Virus record (IMG/VR): IMGVR_UViG_3300046559_000532
Location: 1 to 24,734 of that record
Length of the DNA stretch: 24,734 nucleotides
Source of the DNA: a virus
Reading direction: 5' to 3' (one strand)
The position numbers were made by a program, and so were the translations under genes. Below are positions 1 through 6,380 of this stretch, piece after piece (positions within the stretch are counted from its first letter, which is position 1; every line of letters begins with the position of its first letter). The notes under the pieces were generated by a model. It was not told where the DNA came from. It made no database searches and saw only the letters and a list, made by a program, of their open reading frames with translations.

Positions 1-2
1 TC

Positions 3-146
3 CACCGTTCGGGGGCATGGCTGCACCTGACCGTGGCCAGAGGACGCCGGCTGAGGGCTGCGTCGTTCTCCGGGGAACACCACGGACGGTTCGGTGGACT
101 CTTTGAGGCGGCTGGCGACGCTGGCATCTCCTGTGCAACCACCTGA
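3..146 (+). CDS. Possible 3' end of a gene entering from the left edge
   Basis: A reading frame is open from the window edge (phase starts at base 3) to a TGA at 144-146, giving 47 visible residues. It begins HRSGAWLHLTVARGRRL and ends AGDAGISCATT. The WLHLTVARGRRL stretch resembles the 'WLHVSVSR' opening seen in some small phage proteins of unknown function, but this is a weak memory-based match. A second frame is also open from the edge to about base 106. The next gene starts at 160, 13 nt after this stop, which fits the tight packing elsewhere. Only the C-terminal end is visible, so no function can be given. Confidence 0.35.
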   Translation, partial: HRSGAWLHLTVARGRRLRAASFSGEHHGRFGGLFEAAGDAGISCATT

Positions 147-159
147 GTCGCCCACGACC

Positions 160-474
160 ATGACTGTCTACAAGACCCCCGACGCCATCGACCTGGCGAC
201 GCCGACCCACCTCTATTGGGTGGCGCTGTCCCATGTCGACTGGGCCGAGCCCAAGGTCATGGTCGTGCGGGGCGGGCCCGACGCTCTCGAGGCGGTGGTC
301 CGCCTCGTGGAAAACGCCGCGTGGATCCCGCCGGGGGTCGAGTACGGGATCGAGCGCGTCGCCCCGGTCGGCGATTGCTGCGCGACGCATGGGAAGCTCT
401 TCGCGCTCCGGCCGGGCGTGCTGCATCCCCTGAGCGTGCTCGAGGACGAAGGGATTCATGTCCACGCGGTCTAA
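160..474 (+). CDS. Small hypothetical phage protein (104 aa)
   Basis: I do not recognise this protein. It starts MTVYKTPDAIDLATP and has a mixed alpha/beta character, with a run VMVVRGGPDALEAVVRLVE in the middle, two adjacent cysteines (DCCATHG), and the C-terminus EGIHVHAV. An upstream in-frame GTG at 94 would add 22 residues, but those residues are low in information and overlap the possible upstream gene. The ATG at 160 is therefore preferred; no clear Shine-Dalgarno sequence precedes either start. It ends in TAA at 472-474 and overlaps the next gene by 17 nt, which suggests co-translation. No membrane segment is visible. Confidence 0.6.
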   Translation: MTVYKTPDAIDLATPTHLYWVALSHVDWAEPKVMVVRGGPDALEAVVRLVENAAWIPPGVEYGIERVAPVGDCCATHGKLFALRPGVLHPLSVLEDEGIHVHAV

Positions 475-1102
475 CGGCGAGTCGACGGCCCAGCGGTATC
501 CGCTGTCGTGGCCGACCGGGTGGCGCCGCACCCCGGTGGGGACGCGGCAACACGGACGCTTCGGCATCAAGCGCGCGGGGGACTATCGCCGGCCAATCAC
601 CGTGGAGGTCGCCCGCGTGCGAGTCCTCACCGAACTGTCACGCCTCGGGGTGGCGCACGGCGACGCGCTCCTCTCGACGAACCTGCGGGTCCGCCTCGAT
701 GGCTCGCCCTACAGTGACGCCAAGCCGGAGGGCGGTGACCCCGGCGTGGCCGTCTACTTTCGGCTCGACGGCAAGGACCGCGTCTTGGCGTGTGACCGTT
801 GGACGACGGTCGCCGATAACCTCGCCGCGATGGCGGCGCACGTCGAGGCGATTCGCGCCGTGGACCGCTACGGCGTCGGCACGCTCGACCAAGCCTTCGC
901 CGGCTATGTGGGCCTGCCCGCCAAGGGCACCACGTGGAAGACGACCCTCGGGTTTGCGGTCGATGCCGCCCCGACCACCGACGAGATTCAAGCCGCCTTC
1001 CGCCAGCGCGCGCGCACCGCGCACCCTGATGTGGCCGACGGGAGCCATGACGCCATGGCCTCGCTCGTCGCGGCGCGTGATGAGGGACTCAGTGCCGTCT
1101 AG
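458..1102 (+). CDS. Phage J-domain protein (DnaJ-like C-terminus)
   Basis: This 214-residue protein belongs to a family I recognise from uncultured tailed phages. It has a YPLSWPTGWRRTP start, a central region with DPGVAVYF and ACDRWTTVADN blocks, and a C-terminal J-like module. Residues about 165-210 read as helix, HPD loop, helix, with the diagnostic His-Pro-Asp at 189-191 inside ARTAHPD. In DnaJ-type proteins the HPD motif stimulates the ATPase of DnaK/Hsp70. By inference the phage protein could recruit host DnaK during replication or assembly, but its partner is not shown by sequence. A purine-rich stretch (GAGGACGAAGG) precedes the ATG. The gene overlaps its upstream neighbour by 17 nt and its downstream neighbour by 23 nt. 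Confidence 0.85.
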   Translation: MSTRSNGESTAQRYPLSWPTGWRRTPVGTRQHGRFGIKRAGDYRRPITVEVARVRVLTELSRLGVAHGDALLSTNLRVRLDGSPYSDAKPEGGDPGVAVYFRLDGKDRVLACDRWTTVADNLAAMAAHVEAIRAVDRYGVGTLDQAFAGYVGLPAKGTTWKTTLGFAVDAAPTTDEIQAAFRQRARTAHPDVADGSHDAMASLVAARDEGLSAV

Positions 1103-1403
1103 CGAGGCGCGGACGCCTCGCGGGGGGCCCCGTCGCCGGGGCCCAGCGGCCCCCGACCCGGCCGCCGATGCGGTGCTCGCGACACTGGGTGACGAGTTCC
1201 GGTCGCTCTATCGCCTCTATGGGCATCCGGCCGGGCTGAACTCGGCCCACCGGTTCCGCGTGGAACACGGCCGGGCCAAGCTCCAGACGATTGTGAAGGT
1301 GGCGGCCGCGTACGGCTTCGTCGTGCAGCTGCGGCTCGTGCGGCCGCCGGCGCGAATGACGGCCACGCCGCCCGAGGGTGTCACGCTGGACGGAGGGGTC
1401 TGA
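1080..1403 (+). CDS. Small hypothetical protein with HTH-like C-terminus (107 aa)
   Basis: The start is the ATG at 1080, inside the end of the J-domain gene (23 nt overlap). The first 30 residues are Arg/Pro/Gly-rich and probably disordered. Residues about 35-95 (LGDEFRSLYRLYGHPAGLN, then KLQTIVKVAAAYGFVVQLRLV) resemble the second half of a Cro/C1-type DNA-binding domain, in which an LETLLKIAAALG-like helix is followed by a short strand. No convincing recognition helix is visible, so DNA binding is only a guess. It ends in TGA at 1401-1403, sharing bases with the ATG of the next gene (TGATG), a classic translational-coupling overlap. The same frame stays open far upstream, but that part is a shadow of neighbouring genes. 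Confidence 0.6.
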   Translation: MRDSVPSSEARTPRGGPRRRGPAAPDPAADAVLATLGDEFRSLYRLYGHPAGLNSAHRFRVEHGRAKLQTIVKVAAAYGFVVQLRLVRPPARMTATPPEGVTLDGGV

Positions 1404-1762
1404 TGGTCCCGGGGAAGACGCCGCATCAACTGATGCCGACCGAGGTCGCGACGCGCACGTGGGGCACGCTCACGCTCGTCGCCAAGCGCAGTGACGGGGT
1501 CGAGTTCTTCGTGCGGATCGTCCCGACCGCCGACGACCCGCCGACCCCGACCCTCGTCCCGCTCCCGCCCCACCGCGCCTCAGACGTCACGCACGGCTGG
1601 GCCACCCTCGACACCTTCCGCGACTGCGCGTGTACGGCCGACGTCCAGTGCGCCTGGCACGCCGAGTACCTGCCGCGACACGAGCACGGGACGGGGCCGG
1701 GGCGCGTGCTCACGCCGAAGGGCGTGACGCCGGTCGGCGGCGGCCGGCGGGGGGACCAGTGA
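1403..1762 (+). CDS. Hypothetical protein with cysteine cluster (119 aa)
   Basis: Not recognised. The protein opens MVPGKTPHQLMPTEV. It has a strand-rich centre (TWGTLTLVAKRSDGVEFFVRIV) and a compact Cys/His cluster near residues 73-85 (DCACTADVQCAWH) that could bind a metal. The C-terminus is Gly/Arg-rich. It is coupled to the gene before it by a TGATG overlap and to the gene after it by GTGA (GTG at 1759, TGA at 1760-1762), so the run 1080-2070 is probably translated as one coupled set. There is no signal peptide or membrane segment. Confidence 0.65.
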   Translation: MVPGKTPHQLMPTEVATRTWGTLTLVAKRSDGVEFFVRIVPTADDPPTPTLVPLPPHRASDVTHGWATLDTFRDCACTADVQCAWHAEYLPRHEHGTGPGRVLTPKGVTPVGGGRRGDQ

Positions 1763-2070
1763 GCCTGGCCGACCTGCTCCGCAGTTCGCGCTCGCTCGAC
1801 CGGATCGCCGACGCGCTCGAGCGCCTCGCCCACGTCGCCGAAGGGAAGTTCGTCCCGCTCCCCGTCTCGCCCGAAGACGAAGCGAGCGCCGCCATCACCT
1901 ACGTGGACGACCGGCGCATGGCCGCGGCGTACGAGATTGAGACGCGCCTGCGCCGCCACCTCAATCGCGACCCGGAGCCCGAGGAAATCCTGCGGGAGCT
2001 GGACGGCTTGACCGCGCGCGAGGAGATTCCGCCCGAGGACGTGTCGCCGCTGCCGTTCGTGCGGCGCTGA
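1759..2070 (+). CDS. Small helical hypothetical protein (103 aa)
   Basis: GTG start at 1759, overlapping the previous stop by 4 nt (GTGA) and preceded by a G-rich stretch (GGGGGGACCA) that may act as ribosome-binding sequence. Residues 4-28 (LADLLRSSRSLDRIADALERLAHVAEG) form a likely amphipathic helix or short coiled coil. Residues about 50-75 (RRMAAAYEIETRLRRHLNRDPEPEEILREL) are also helical. The composition suggests a small oligomeric or adaptor protein, but I recognise no family. The longer version starting upstream in this frame would lie wholly inside the previous gene and is rejected. Confidence 0.6.
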   Translation: MSLADLLRSSRSLDRIADALERLAHVAEGKFVPLPVSPEDEASAAITYVDDRRMAAAYEIETRLRRHLNRDPEPEEILRELDGLTAREEIPPEDVSPLPFVRR

Positions 2071-2079
2071 GGAGAGGCC

Positions 2080-2358
2080 ATGTTCTACGTGACCGACCTG
2101 CCGCAGTACCGGTGCCACAAAGTCGTGCGGGCCGCGAAGATCGCGGCGGTGGAACCGAACCACCTCACGGGGGGTGCCATCTTGTACTTCGACGAGGCGG
2201 CCCTCGCGGTCGACCCCCACTATGTCGTGCGGTCCTGGGTGGCCAAGCACGCCCCGCAGGTCGGCGGCTACCTCGTCTGCTACGACGACGGGTACGAGAG
2301 CTACTCGCCGGCCGCCGCGTTTGAGGCCGGCTACACTCTCCTGACCGGCGCGGAGTAG
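2080..2358 (+). CDS. Small conserved phage protein, GGYLVCYDDGYESYSP type (92 aa)
   Basis: The ATG at 2080 is preceded by a good Shine-Dalgarno sequence (GAGGAGAGG-like, 2070-2077). The C-terminal half contains GGYLVCYDDGYESYSPAAAFEAGYTLL, given here as GGYLVCYDDGYESYS followed by AAAFEAGYTLL. I recognise this pattern from many small phage proteins of unknown function, often in the form 'GGYxVxYxDGYxSxSPxxAFExGY'. The N-terminal half (CHKVVRAAKIAAVEPNH) matches the usual 'CHKVVxAxKI' opening of the same family. No enzymatic role is known to me. The stop codon TAG (2356-2358) is itself the first half of a TAGACT -10-like box for the next gene. Confidence 0.75.
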   Translation: MFYVTDLPQYRCHKVVRAAKIAAVEPNHLTGGAILYFDEAALAVDPHYVVRSWVAKHAPQVGGYLVCYDDGYESYSPAAAFEAGYTLLTGAE

Positions 2359-2361
2359 ACT
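2356..2361 (+). promoter_or_regulatory. -10-like box TAGACT, leaderless geometry
   Basis: TAGACT overlaps the stop codon of the 92-residue gene and ends 7 nt before the ATG at 2369. That places an expected transcription start at or next to the A of the ATG. There is no Shine-Dalgarno in the 7-nt gap. No TTGACA-like -35 is seen at 16-18 bp. It is one of a recurrent set (see findings). Confidence 0.45.
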
Positions 2362-2368
2362 GCCCACG

Positions 2369-3223
2369 ATGCGGCCGCCCACCCGCGCGCTCTCCCTCGT
2401 CTCCACCGCCTCGAAGCGCGAGGGCGACGCGCTCGCCGCCCGCGAGACCAGCCGCACCTACGCCCAGCCGGGCGCGGTCGCGGCCGTGCGCGCCTTTGAA
2501 GCGGCGGTCGGCGGCCGCGTGAAACTCATCGAGGCGATGCTGCAGGCGCCGCCGTCGAGCGCGCTCGACTATGTGGTCGGCTTGATCGCCGACCCCCGGG
2601 AAGACGCGACCGATCTGGCCGTGCTGTGCGCGCGCGGCGGCGTGACGCTGGGCGAACTCCTCGAAGCCTTCAAGCAAGGCACCTACGCCAAGATGGCGGT
2701 CCTCTCGGTGTACCGGCTCGCGCAAGCGGCCCCGGCGGCCGTCGACGACCTGGCCACCCGGTCGGCGCCGTACGACGAGACGTGCCGCGCGTGCAACGGC
2801 ACCGGCTCGCGCGCGCCGACGACGCCCGACGGCCGCCCGTCCCCCTGCGAGACCTGTAACGCGCTCGGCACGATCCGCCAGCTCCCCGAACTCGAGCGCC
2901 AGAAGCTCTTCTTCGAGATGACGAAGCTCGTGAGCAAAGGTGGGGGCGGGATTACCACCAACGTGGGGGTGAATGTCGCCCCCGCGGCGCCCCTCATCCC
3001 GTCGCAGTCCTATGACCGGCTGATCACCGCCGTGGACCGCATCTTGTATGGACGGGCGAGCGAGGACGACTCGCCCGAGGCCGACGCCCGTGGCGTCGTC
3101 GACGGTACCGTCGTCGCCGAGGCTGACATGACAGAAGCGCCCGACGCGTCCAACCGAAACCTTACCTGTGATACAACGACCGCACCCTCAGCGTCGTTGT
3201 CGTCATCGGAGTCGCTCCCATGA
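2369..3223 (+). CDS. Four-cysteine zinc protein upstream of packaging genes; candidate small terminase
   Basis: A 284-residue protein. Residues about 30-130 are helical and look DNA-binding-like (AVAAVRAFEAAVGGRVKLIEAML, then LCARGGVTLGELLEAFKQGTYAKM). Residues about 137-165 carry two CxxC-x-G pairs of DnaJ-zinc-finger type (CRACNGTGS and CETCNALG), expected to bind one zinc. A helix LPELERQKLFFEMTKLV follows, then a Gly-rich strand segment (GGGITTNVGVNVAP) and a low-complexity acidic/Ser-Thr tail. I recall similar proteins near terminase genes in uncultured phages. The small-terminase proposal rests on position and the helical N-terminus and is an inference. The start has the 7-nt leaderless geometry described for TAGACT. 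The stop overlaps the next start (ATGA). Confidence 0.7.
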   Translation: MRPPTRALSLVSTASKREGDALAARETSRTYAQPGAVAAVRAFEAAVGGRVKLIEAMLQAPPSSALDYVVGLIADPREDATDLAVLCARGGVTLGELLEAFKQGTYAKMAVLSVYRLAQAAPAAVDDLATRSAPYDETCRACNGTGSRAPTTPDGRPSPCETCNALGTIRQLPELERQKLFFEMTKLVSKGGGGITTNVGVNVAPAAPLIPSQSYDRLITAVDRILYGRASEDDSPEADARGVVDGTVVAEADMTEAPDASNRNLTCDTTTAPSASLSSSESLP

Positions 3224-3549
3224 CCGCGAGGGCCACGCGCTACGCGGTCGGGTCCATCGCCGTCGTAGCCCTCGTCGCGATGGAGCGGTGGCTGATGTCG
3301 CAGGACTGGACCGACTTTGCGAAGTGGTGCGCCTCGCTTGGGGTCGGCGGGATCCTGGCCGCCTTCATGTTCATGTTCTACCGGCGGGATATGAAAGACC
3401 GGCTCGCCAATCAGCAGCAGCAGACGGATCTGCTCACCGACGTGGTGAAAGAGAACACGTCGGCGATTACGACGCTCACGACGGAAATCCGGCTGCGCGG
3501 TGGGTGGCTCAGTGAACGGTACGCGCTGCGCAGCGAACGGCACAGTTAG
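3220..3549 (+). CDS. Holin-like membrane protein with C-terminal coiled coil (109 aa)
   Basis: The ATG at 3220 overlaps the previous TGA (ATGA). Two hydrophobic segments are visible: residues about 8-20 (YAVGSIAVVALVAM) and 41-53 (GVGGILAAFMFMFY). A charged segment RRDMKDRLANQQQQ follows, then a heptad-like region ending in LTTEIRLRGG. Size, two membrane segments and a cytoplasmic coiled coil are typical of small phage holins or XhlA-like proteins. The nearby lipoprotein-like and glycosidase-like genes support a role in lysis or envelope attack. No direct functional motif exists for holins, so the role is inferred. Confidence 0.7.
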   Translation: MTARATRYAVGSIAVVALVAMERWLMSQDWTDFAKWCASLGVGGILAAFMFMFYRRDMKDRLANQQQQTDLLTDVVKENTSAITTLTTEIRLRGGWLSERYALRSERHS

Positions 3550-3552
3550 CCC

Positions 3553-4068
3553 ATGCGAGTGGCTTACGCGGATCCGCCCTACCTCGGTTGCTGCGCCCTC
3601 TACGGCCACGATCACCGCTCCGGCTGTTGGAACGATCTGGCGACGCACGCGACGTTGATCCACCGACTGACCGAGGAGTTCCCCGACGGCTGGGCGCTCA
3701 GCGCGTCGTCGCCCTCGCTGCGCGAGCTGCTGCCGCTGTGCCCGCCTGACGTGCGCGTAGCCGCGTGGGTGAAGTCCTTCTGCGCGTTCAAGAAGGGTGT
3801 GCGTCCCTGCTACGCGTGGGAGCCGGTAATTTATCGCGGCGGCCGCAACGCCCACCACCCGCCGCCAGTCAAGGGCGGCAAGCAGACGACGCCCAAGGAT
3901 TTCATCGTTGCGCCGATCACGCTCAAGAAGGGGCTCACCGGCGCGAAGCCCGACGCGGTCTGCGCGTGGATTCTCGACCTGCTCAACGTGCAGGCCGGGG
4001 ACGAGGTCGTCGATCTCTTCCCCGGGACGGCGGCGATGACGCGGACGGCGGCGGCGCTCACCGTCTAG
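3553..4068 (+). CDS. Permuted DNA methyltransferase (N6-adenine/N4-cytosine type)
   Basis: At 171 residues it is shorter than most stand-alone DNA methyltransferases. The catalytic motif DPPY lies at residues 7-10 (VAYADPPYLG). The AdoMet-binding loop is at 154-159 (VVDLFPGT, the FxGxG-type motif I) near the C-terminus, preceded by KPDAVCAWILDLLNVQAGDE, the usual helix before motif I. Catalytic motif first and binding motif last is the beta-class (permuted) order. DPPY predicts an exocyclic amino acceptor on adenine or cytosine. A target-recognition domain is not obvious. The start has no Shine-Dalgarno and follows the previous stop as TAGCCCATG. Likely role: protecting phage DNA from host restriction or marking it; the target sequence is unknown. 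Confidence 0.85.
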   Translation: MRVAYADPPYLGCCALYGHDHRSGCWNDLATHATLIHRLTEEFPDGWALSASSPSLRELLPLCPPDVRVAAWVKSFCAFKKGVRPCYAWEPVIYRGGRNAHHPPPVKGGKQTTPKDFIVAPITLKKGLTGAKPDAVCAWILDLLNVQAGDEVVDLFPGTAAMTRTAAALTV

Positions 4069-4097
4069 CCCGCTAGACTTTCGTCATCCGCGCGCGT

Positions 4098-4103
4098 TAT
4101 CCT
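4098..4103 (+). promoter_or_regulatory. Weak -10-like box TATCCT before GTG 4113
   Basis: TATCCT ends 9 nt before the GTG at 4113. A separate TAGACT lies at 4074-4079 in the same short intergenic stretch, just after the methyltransferase stop. Neither has a clear -35. Either could drive the small membrane gene; the support is only the match to TAnnnT and the spacing. Confidence 0.25.
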
Positions 4104-4112
4104 CCCGCCATC

Positions 4113-4358
4113 GTGGTTGTCGGCTTCCTCGCCGCCATTCTCCTGACTGTGCTCACCCTTGGAGTGCTCACCATGGCCAAGCTCGCAGACGTGAACGATT
4201 CCCTCACCACCCAGACGGCCGCCATCGTGGCGCTCGCCGCCCGCATCCCGACCCCCGGCGCGGCGACCGAAGCGGACCTCGATACGGTCAAGGCCGGCAT
4301 CGACGCCAACACCGCCTCGATCAACCAGCTCGTGCCGCCCGTCACGCCCACGCCGTAG
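4113..4358 (+). CDS. Small membrane-anchored helical protein (81 aa)
   Basis: With the GTG at 4113 the protein begins with a strongly hydrophobic segment, residues 2-20 (VVGFLAAILLTVLTLGVLT). A soluble tail rich in Ala, Asp, Asn and Thr follows (LADVNDSLTTQTAAIVALAARI, then a second helix TEADLDTVKAGIDANTASINQL). An internal ATG at 4173 has a better ribosome-binding sequence (TTGGAG 9 nt upstream) and would give a 61-residue soluble form. Both products may be made, as in dual-start holin/antiholin genes, but this is inference. The clean hydrophobic segment argues that the longer frame is real. It sits in the run of membrane-protein genes. Confidence 0.6.
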   Translation: MVVGFLAAILLTVLTLGVLTMAKLADVNDSLTTQTAAIVALAARIPTPGAATEADLDTVKAGIDANTASINQLVPPVTPTP

Positions 4359-4370
4359 GCGAGTTCCTCC

Positions 4371-4772
4371 ATGGCTGACCACGCCGCCCCGTCGCCGCTC
4401 GGGCCGTCGATTCCCTGCTTGATGCAGGTGAATCCCTTCACGCCGAAGATTGACGGCAGTCTCACCTACCCGCAGACGAAACTGCGCGGGGGGTTGTTTT
4501 ACGTCGGCGAGGCCAATGCCGGGGCCGGCGGCGGCGCGCGCTACGTCTTCATCTCGGACGGCAGCTTCTACAAGTTCGACCCGAAGACTGGCGCCGGCCA
4601 GATCGGCGGCCCGGACACCGCGCCGAGCTTCCCGCAGGAAGCCATCCTCGTGTTCGATGGCGCGAAGGTCACGGCGCAACCTGGGTTCGATTGGTTCGCG
4701 CTCACGGGCGGGAACCCGCCGGCGTTCGATTACTCGGCGACGCGCTCGGATCAGGTGGCGGGAGCGGTCTAG
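4371..4772 (+). CDS. Hypothetical beta-rich protein (133 aa)
   Basis: ATG at 4371, 12 nt after the previous stop. The sequence is rich in short strands and turns (GGLFYVGEANAG, RYVFISDGSFYKFDPKTGAG, EAILVFDGAKV) and has two NPF/NPP turns. There is no signal peptide and no membrane segment; one cysteine lies near residue 16. I do not recognise the family. Its position directly before the putative glycosidase, joined by TAGCCCGTG, suggests the two proteins act together, for example as a binding module and an enzyme, but nothing in the sequence proves this. Confidence 0.65.
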   Translation: MADHAAPSPLGPSIPCLMQVNPFTPKIDGSLTYPQTKLRGGLFYVGEANAGAGGGARYVFISDGSFYKFDPKTGAGQIGGPDTAPSFPQEAILVFDGAKVTAQPGFDWFALTGGNPPAFDYSATRSDQVAGAV

Positions 4773-4775
4773 CCC

Positions 4776-5807
4776 GTGGCGTTCCTCTCGCAGGCGCCGT
4801 ACTACCTGGGGAAGGGGACGCACGGCCGGTCCCCGTACCCGCCGCCGCCCGATCGCTGGTCGCTGATGACGACCCCGTGGCACTTCCAGGGGCTGCGCGT
4901 GCCGGGCCTCCCCATGCCGCCGAACACCGGCTGGTTCGAGCCGGCCCTCGCGTGGATCGAGAAGGCGCAGCGGGCCGCCGTCTACGCGACCAAGGACGCC
5001 GCCGGCGACCGCCTCTATGGCCTGTCGCTCTCGGGCGCGTACATGGAACCGGGCCAGCCGTACGAACAGTACCCGGGCGTCGACTTCAGCCAGGACCTCG
5101 CCGCGCTCAACGCCCTCATCGACGAGATCCTCACGGGCAGCCGCCCGGGCCTCCCGCGTGCCATCCGCCTCTTCCTCGCCGGCGACGGCCAAGGCGCCGG
5201 CCCGGGCTACAACGACCCGGTCGGCCGGACCTACGGCCACGACTGGCTCGTGGCGAACTTCGAGCGCGTGGTCGCTTCCCTCGGCCCACGCGCCCAGTAC
5301 ATTCAATTCATCCCGGGGTACGACGCCATCTTCTACGGCTGGTCGCCGGCGCAAGTGGCTGCCTTCGGCAGCCTGTTTGACGCGGTAGTCCGCGTCAAGT
5401 ACCCGCACGCCGTCCTCGCGCTCGAGCACGGCATCGGCCACCCGCCGCTCGGCGACGGCGCCCTCAACTACGGCGTCGGCACCCAGATGGCGGCCTACGA
5501 CATCGTCGCGAGTGAGTACAACGGCCAAGGCGGCGACACGCAGTGTCTCGTGCACGACGACAACGTGTGGCAGATTAACGGCCGGCTGCGCTATCCCGAC
5601 GACCCGTACAATCGGCCGCCTGATCAGCCCGCCGGCGACGACCCCAACCCACCGGGGTACTTCGCCGACACGGCCCGCGGGCCGATCCTCCACGAGTGCA
5701 TGGAGTGGGCGATCTACGAGGACGTGCGCGGCTGGTGTACGCCGGCCGGTATCGAGAACGACCGGGCGTATCTCCGGGCCATGGTGCCGCACTCGCGCGT
5801 CGCGTAG
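4776..5807 (+). CDS. Putative TIM-barrel glycoside-hydrolase-like protein (343 aa)
   Basis: GTG start at 4776, 3 nt after the previous stop (TAGCCCGTG). The sequence reads as alternating helices and strands. Strand-like segments end in polar or acidic residues: DRLYGLSLSGAYME, IRLFLAGDGQG, QYIQFIPGYDA, AVLALEHGIGHPP, DIVASEYNGQGG, then RGPILHECMEWAIYED. This pattern, together with the many Trp/Tyr/His/Asp residues at strand ends, is typical of (beta/alpha)8 glycosidase-fold proteins. Candidate catalytic acids are the Glu in ALEHG and the Glu in VASEYNG, but the family is not identified. There is no signal peptide, so export would need a holin or virion location. It may be an endolysin, a virion-borne wall or capsule depolymerase, or an inactive sugar-binding barrel. 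Confidence 0.6.
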   Translation: MAFLSQAPYYLGKGTHGRSPYPPPPDRWSLMTTPWHFQGLRVPGLPMPPNTGWFEPALAWIEKAQRAAVYATKDAAGDRLYGLSLSGAYMEPGQPYEQYPGVDFSQDLAALNALIDEILTGSRPGLPRAIRLFLAGDGQGAGPGYNDPVGRTYGHDWLVANFERVVASLGPRAQYIQFIPGYDAIFYGWSPAQVAAFGSLFDAVVRVKYPHAVLALEHGIGHPPLGDGALNYGVGTQMAAYDIVASEYNGQGGDTQCLVHDDNVWQINGRLRYPDDPYNRPPDQPAGDDPNPPGYFADTARGPILHECMEWAIYEDVRGWCTPAGIENDRAYLRAMVPHSRVA

Positions 5808-5810
5808 ACT
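5805..5810 (+). promoter_or_regulatory. -10-like box TAGACT before the 68-residue gene
   Basis: TAGACT overlaps the stop codon of the glycosidase-like gene in the context GCGTAGACT, identical over nine bases to the box at 7004-7012. The next ATG is 27 nt downstream and has a Shine-Dalgarno sequence (GGGAGG at about 5825-5830), so a transcript from here would carry a short leader. Confidence 0.4.
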
Positions 5811-5837
5811 CAGCGCGCATCCCCGGGAGGGAACCCC

Positions 5838-6044
5838 ATGGGCCTGATTGAGTTCTTCGTCTACGTCATCGTCGTGGTGTTGGCCGCGGCCGCCGCCCAG
5901 TGGGTCATTGCGACCTACGCGCCCGGCACCCCCGAGATCATCAAGAAGTCAGTCTGGGCGCTCGCCGCCGTCCTCGTGCTCGTGATGCTGGCGCACGCGC
6001 TCGGTCTGTGGGGCTACGACCCGCAGATTCCGCGGTTGCGCTAG
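5838..6044 (+). CDS. Small membrane protein with two membrane segments (68 aa)
   Basis: The ATG at 5838 is preceded by CCGGGAGGGAACCCC, a good ribosome-binding site. Two hydrophobic segments are visible: residues 4-25 (IEFFVYVIVVVLAAAAAQWVI) and 41-57 (VWALAAVLVLVMLAHAL). They are joined by a short loop with PGTPEIIKK, and a positively charged end IPRLR follows. This layout matches small phage membrane proteins of unknown function that are often called holin-like. With several membrane-protein genes in this cluster, which one is the true holin cannot be told from sequence. Confidence 0.7.
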   Translation: MGLIEFFVYVIVVVLAAAAAQWVIATYAPGTPEIIKKSVWALAAVLVLVMLAHALGLWGYDPQIPRLR

Positions 6045-6150
6045 GTCAGCCTCCCCCGGCGGGTCGCCGCGTCGACTGGGTCGCCGGGCTCCCCCGGTTC
6101 GGCGAACGACGTGGTCGGCTCCCGGGGCGAGTTCGTGTAGAATCCCCGGC
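6045..6150 (+). promoter_or_regulatory. 106-nt non-coding gap with GC-rich structure and promoter box
   Basis: This is one of the larger non-coding gaps of the window. It contains a direct repeat GGGTCGCCG (6061-6069 and 6078-6086), a possible stem CCCCGG/CCGGGG enclosing a smaller GTTC/GAAC stem, and at 6138-6143 the -10-like box TAGAAT. That box lies 7 nt before the ATG at 6151 and is part of the exact 17-mer at 6132-6148 that recurs at 22723-22739. The structured part could be a terminator, but there is no T-run after it. Confidence 0.5.
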
Positions 6151-6378
6151 ATGCGACCCCTGCACTGGGTGGCCCTCGGGGCCTTCCTCACCTCCCTCTC
6201 GGCGCTCGTGACGACGCTCCCCACGTGGGCCGCCGCGACGACGCCGCCCTTTGTCGGCTCGGTCCTCGGGATGCTCGGCGCCTTTGCCGTGGCGCTCCTC
6301 TCCGGGCCGCCGATGCTCGGCTCGAACTTGGAAGCGACCTCGCAGGCGCTCCACATGAACGCGAAGGAAGGGACCTAG
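6151..6378 (+). CDS. Small membrane protein (75 aa)
   Basis: ATG at 6151 with the 7-nt gap from TAGAAT that suggests leaderless transcription; no Shine-Dalgarno is present. Residues about 5-25 (HWVALGAFLTSLSALVTTL) and 33-52 (FVGSVLGMLGAFAVALLSG) are hydrophobic, the latter Gly-rich like pore-forming helices. A short soluble end follows (SNLEATSQALHMNAKEGT). Not recognised as a family. Because the gene starts a unit with its own promoter box and is followed by a lipoprotein-like gene, a lysis role is possible. Confidence 0.65.
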   Translation: MRPLHWVALGAFLTSLSALVTTLPTWAAATTPPFVGSVLGMLGAFAVALLSGPPMLGSNLEATSQALHMNAKEGT

Positions 6379-6380
6379 TC

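Noticed and set aside
216-1079. N-terminal extension of the gene ending at 1403
   Set aside because: The frame is open, but it lies across two better-supported genes and its translation is Arg/Pro/Gly-rich low complexity.
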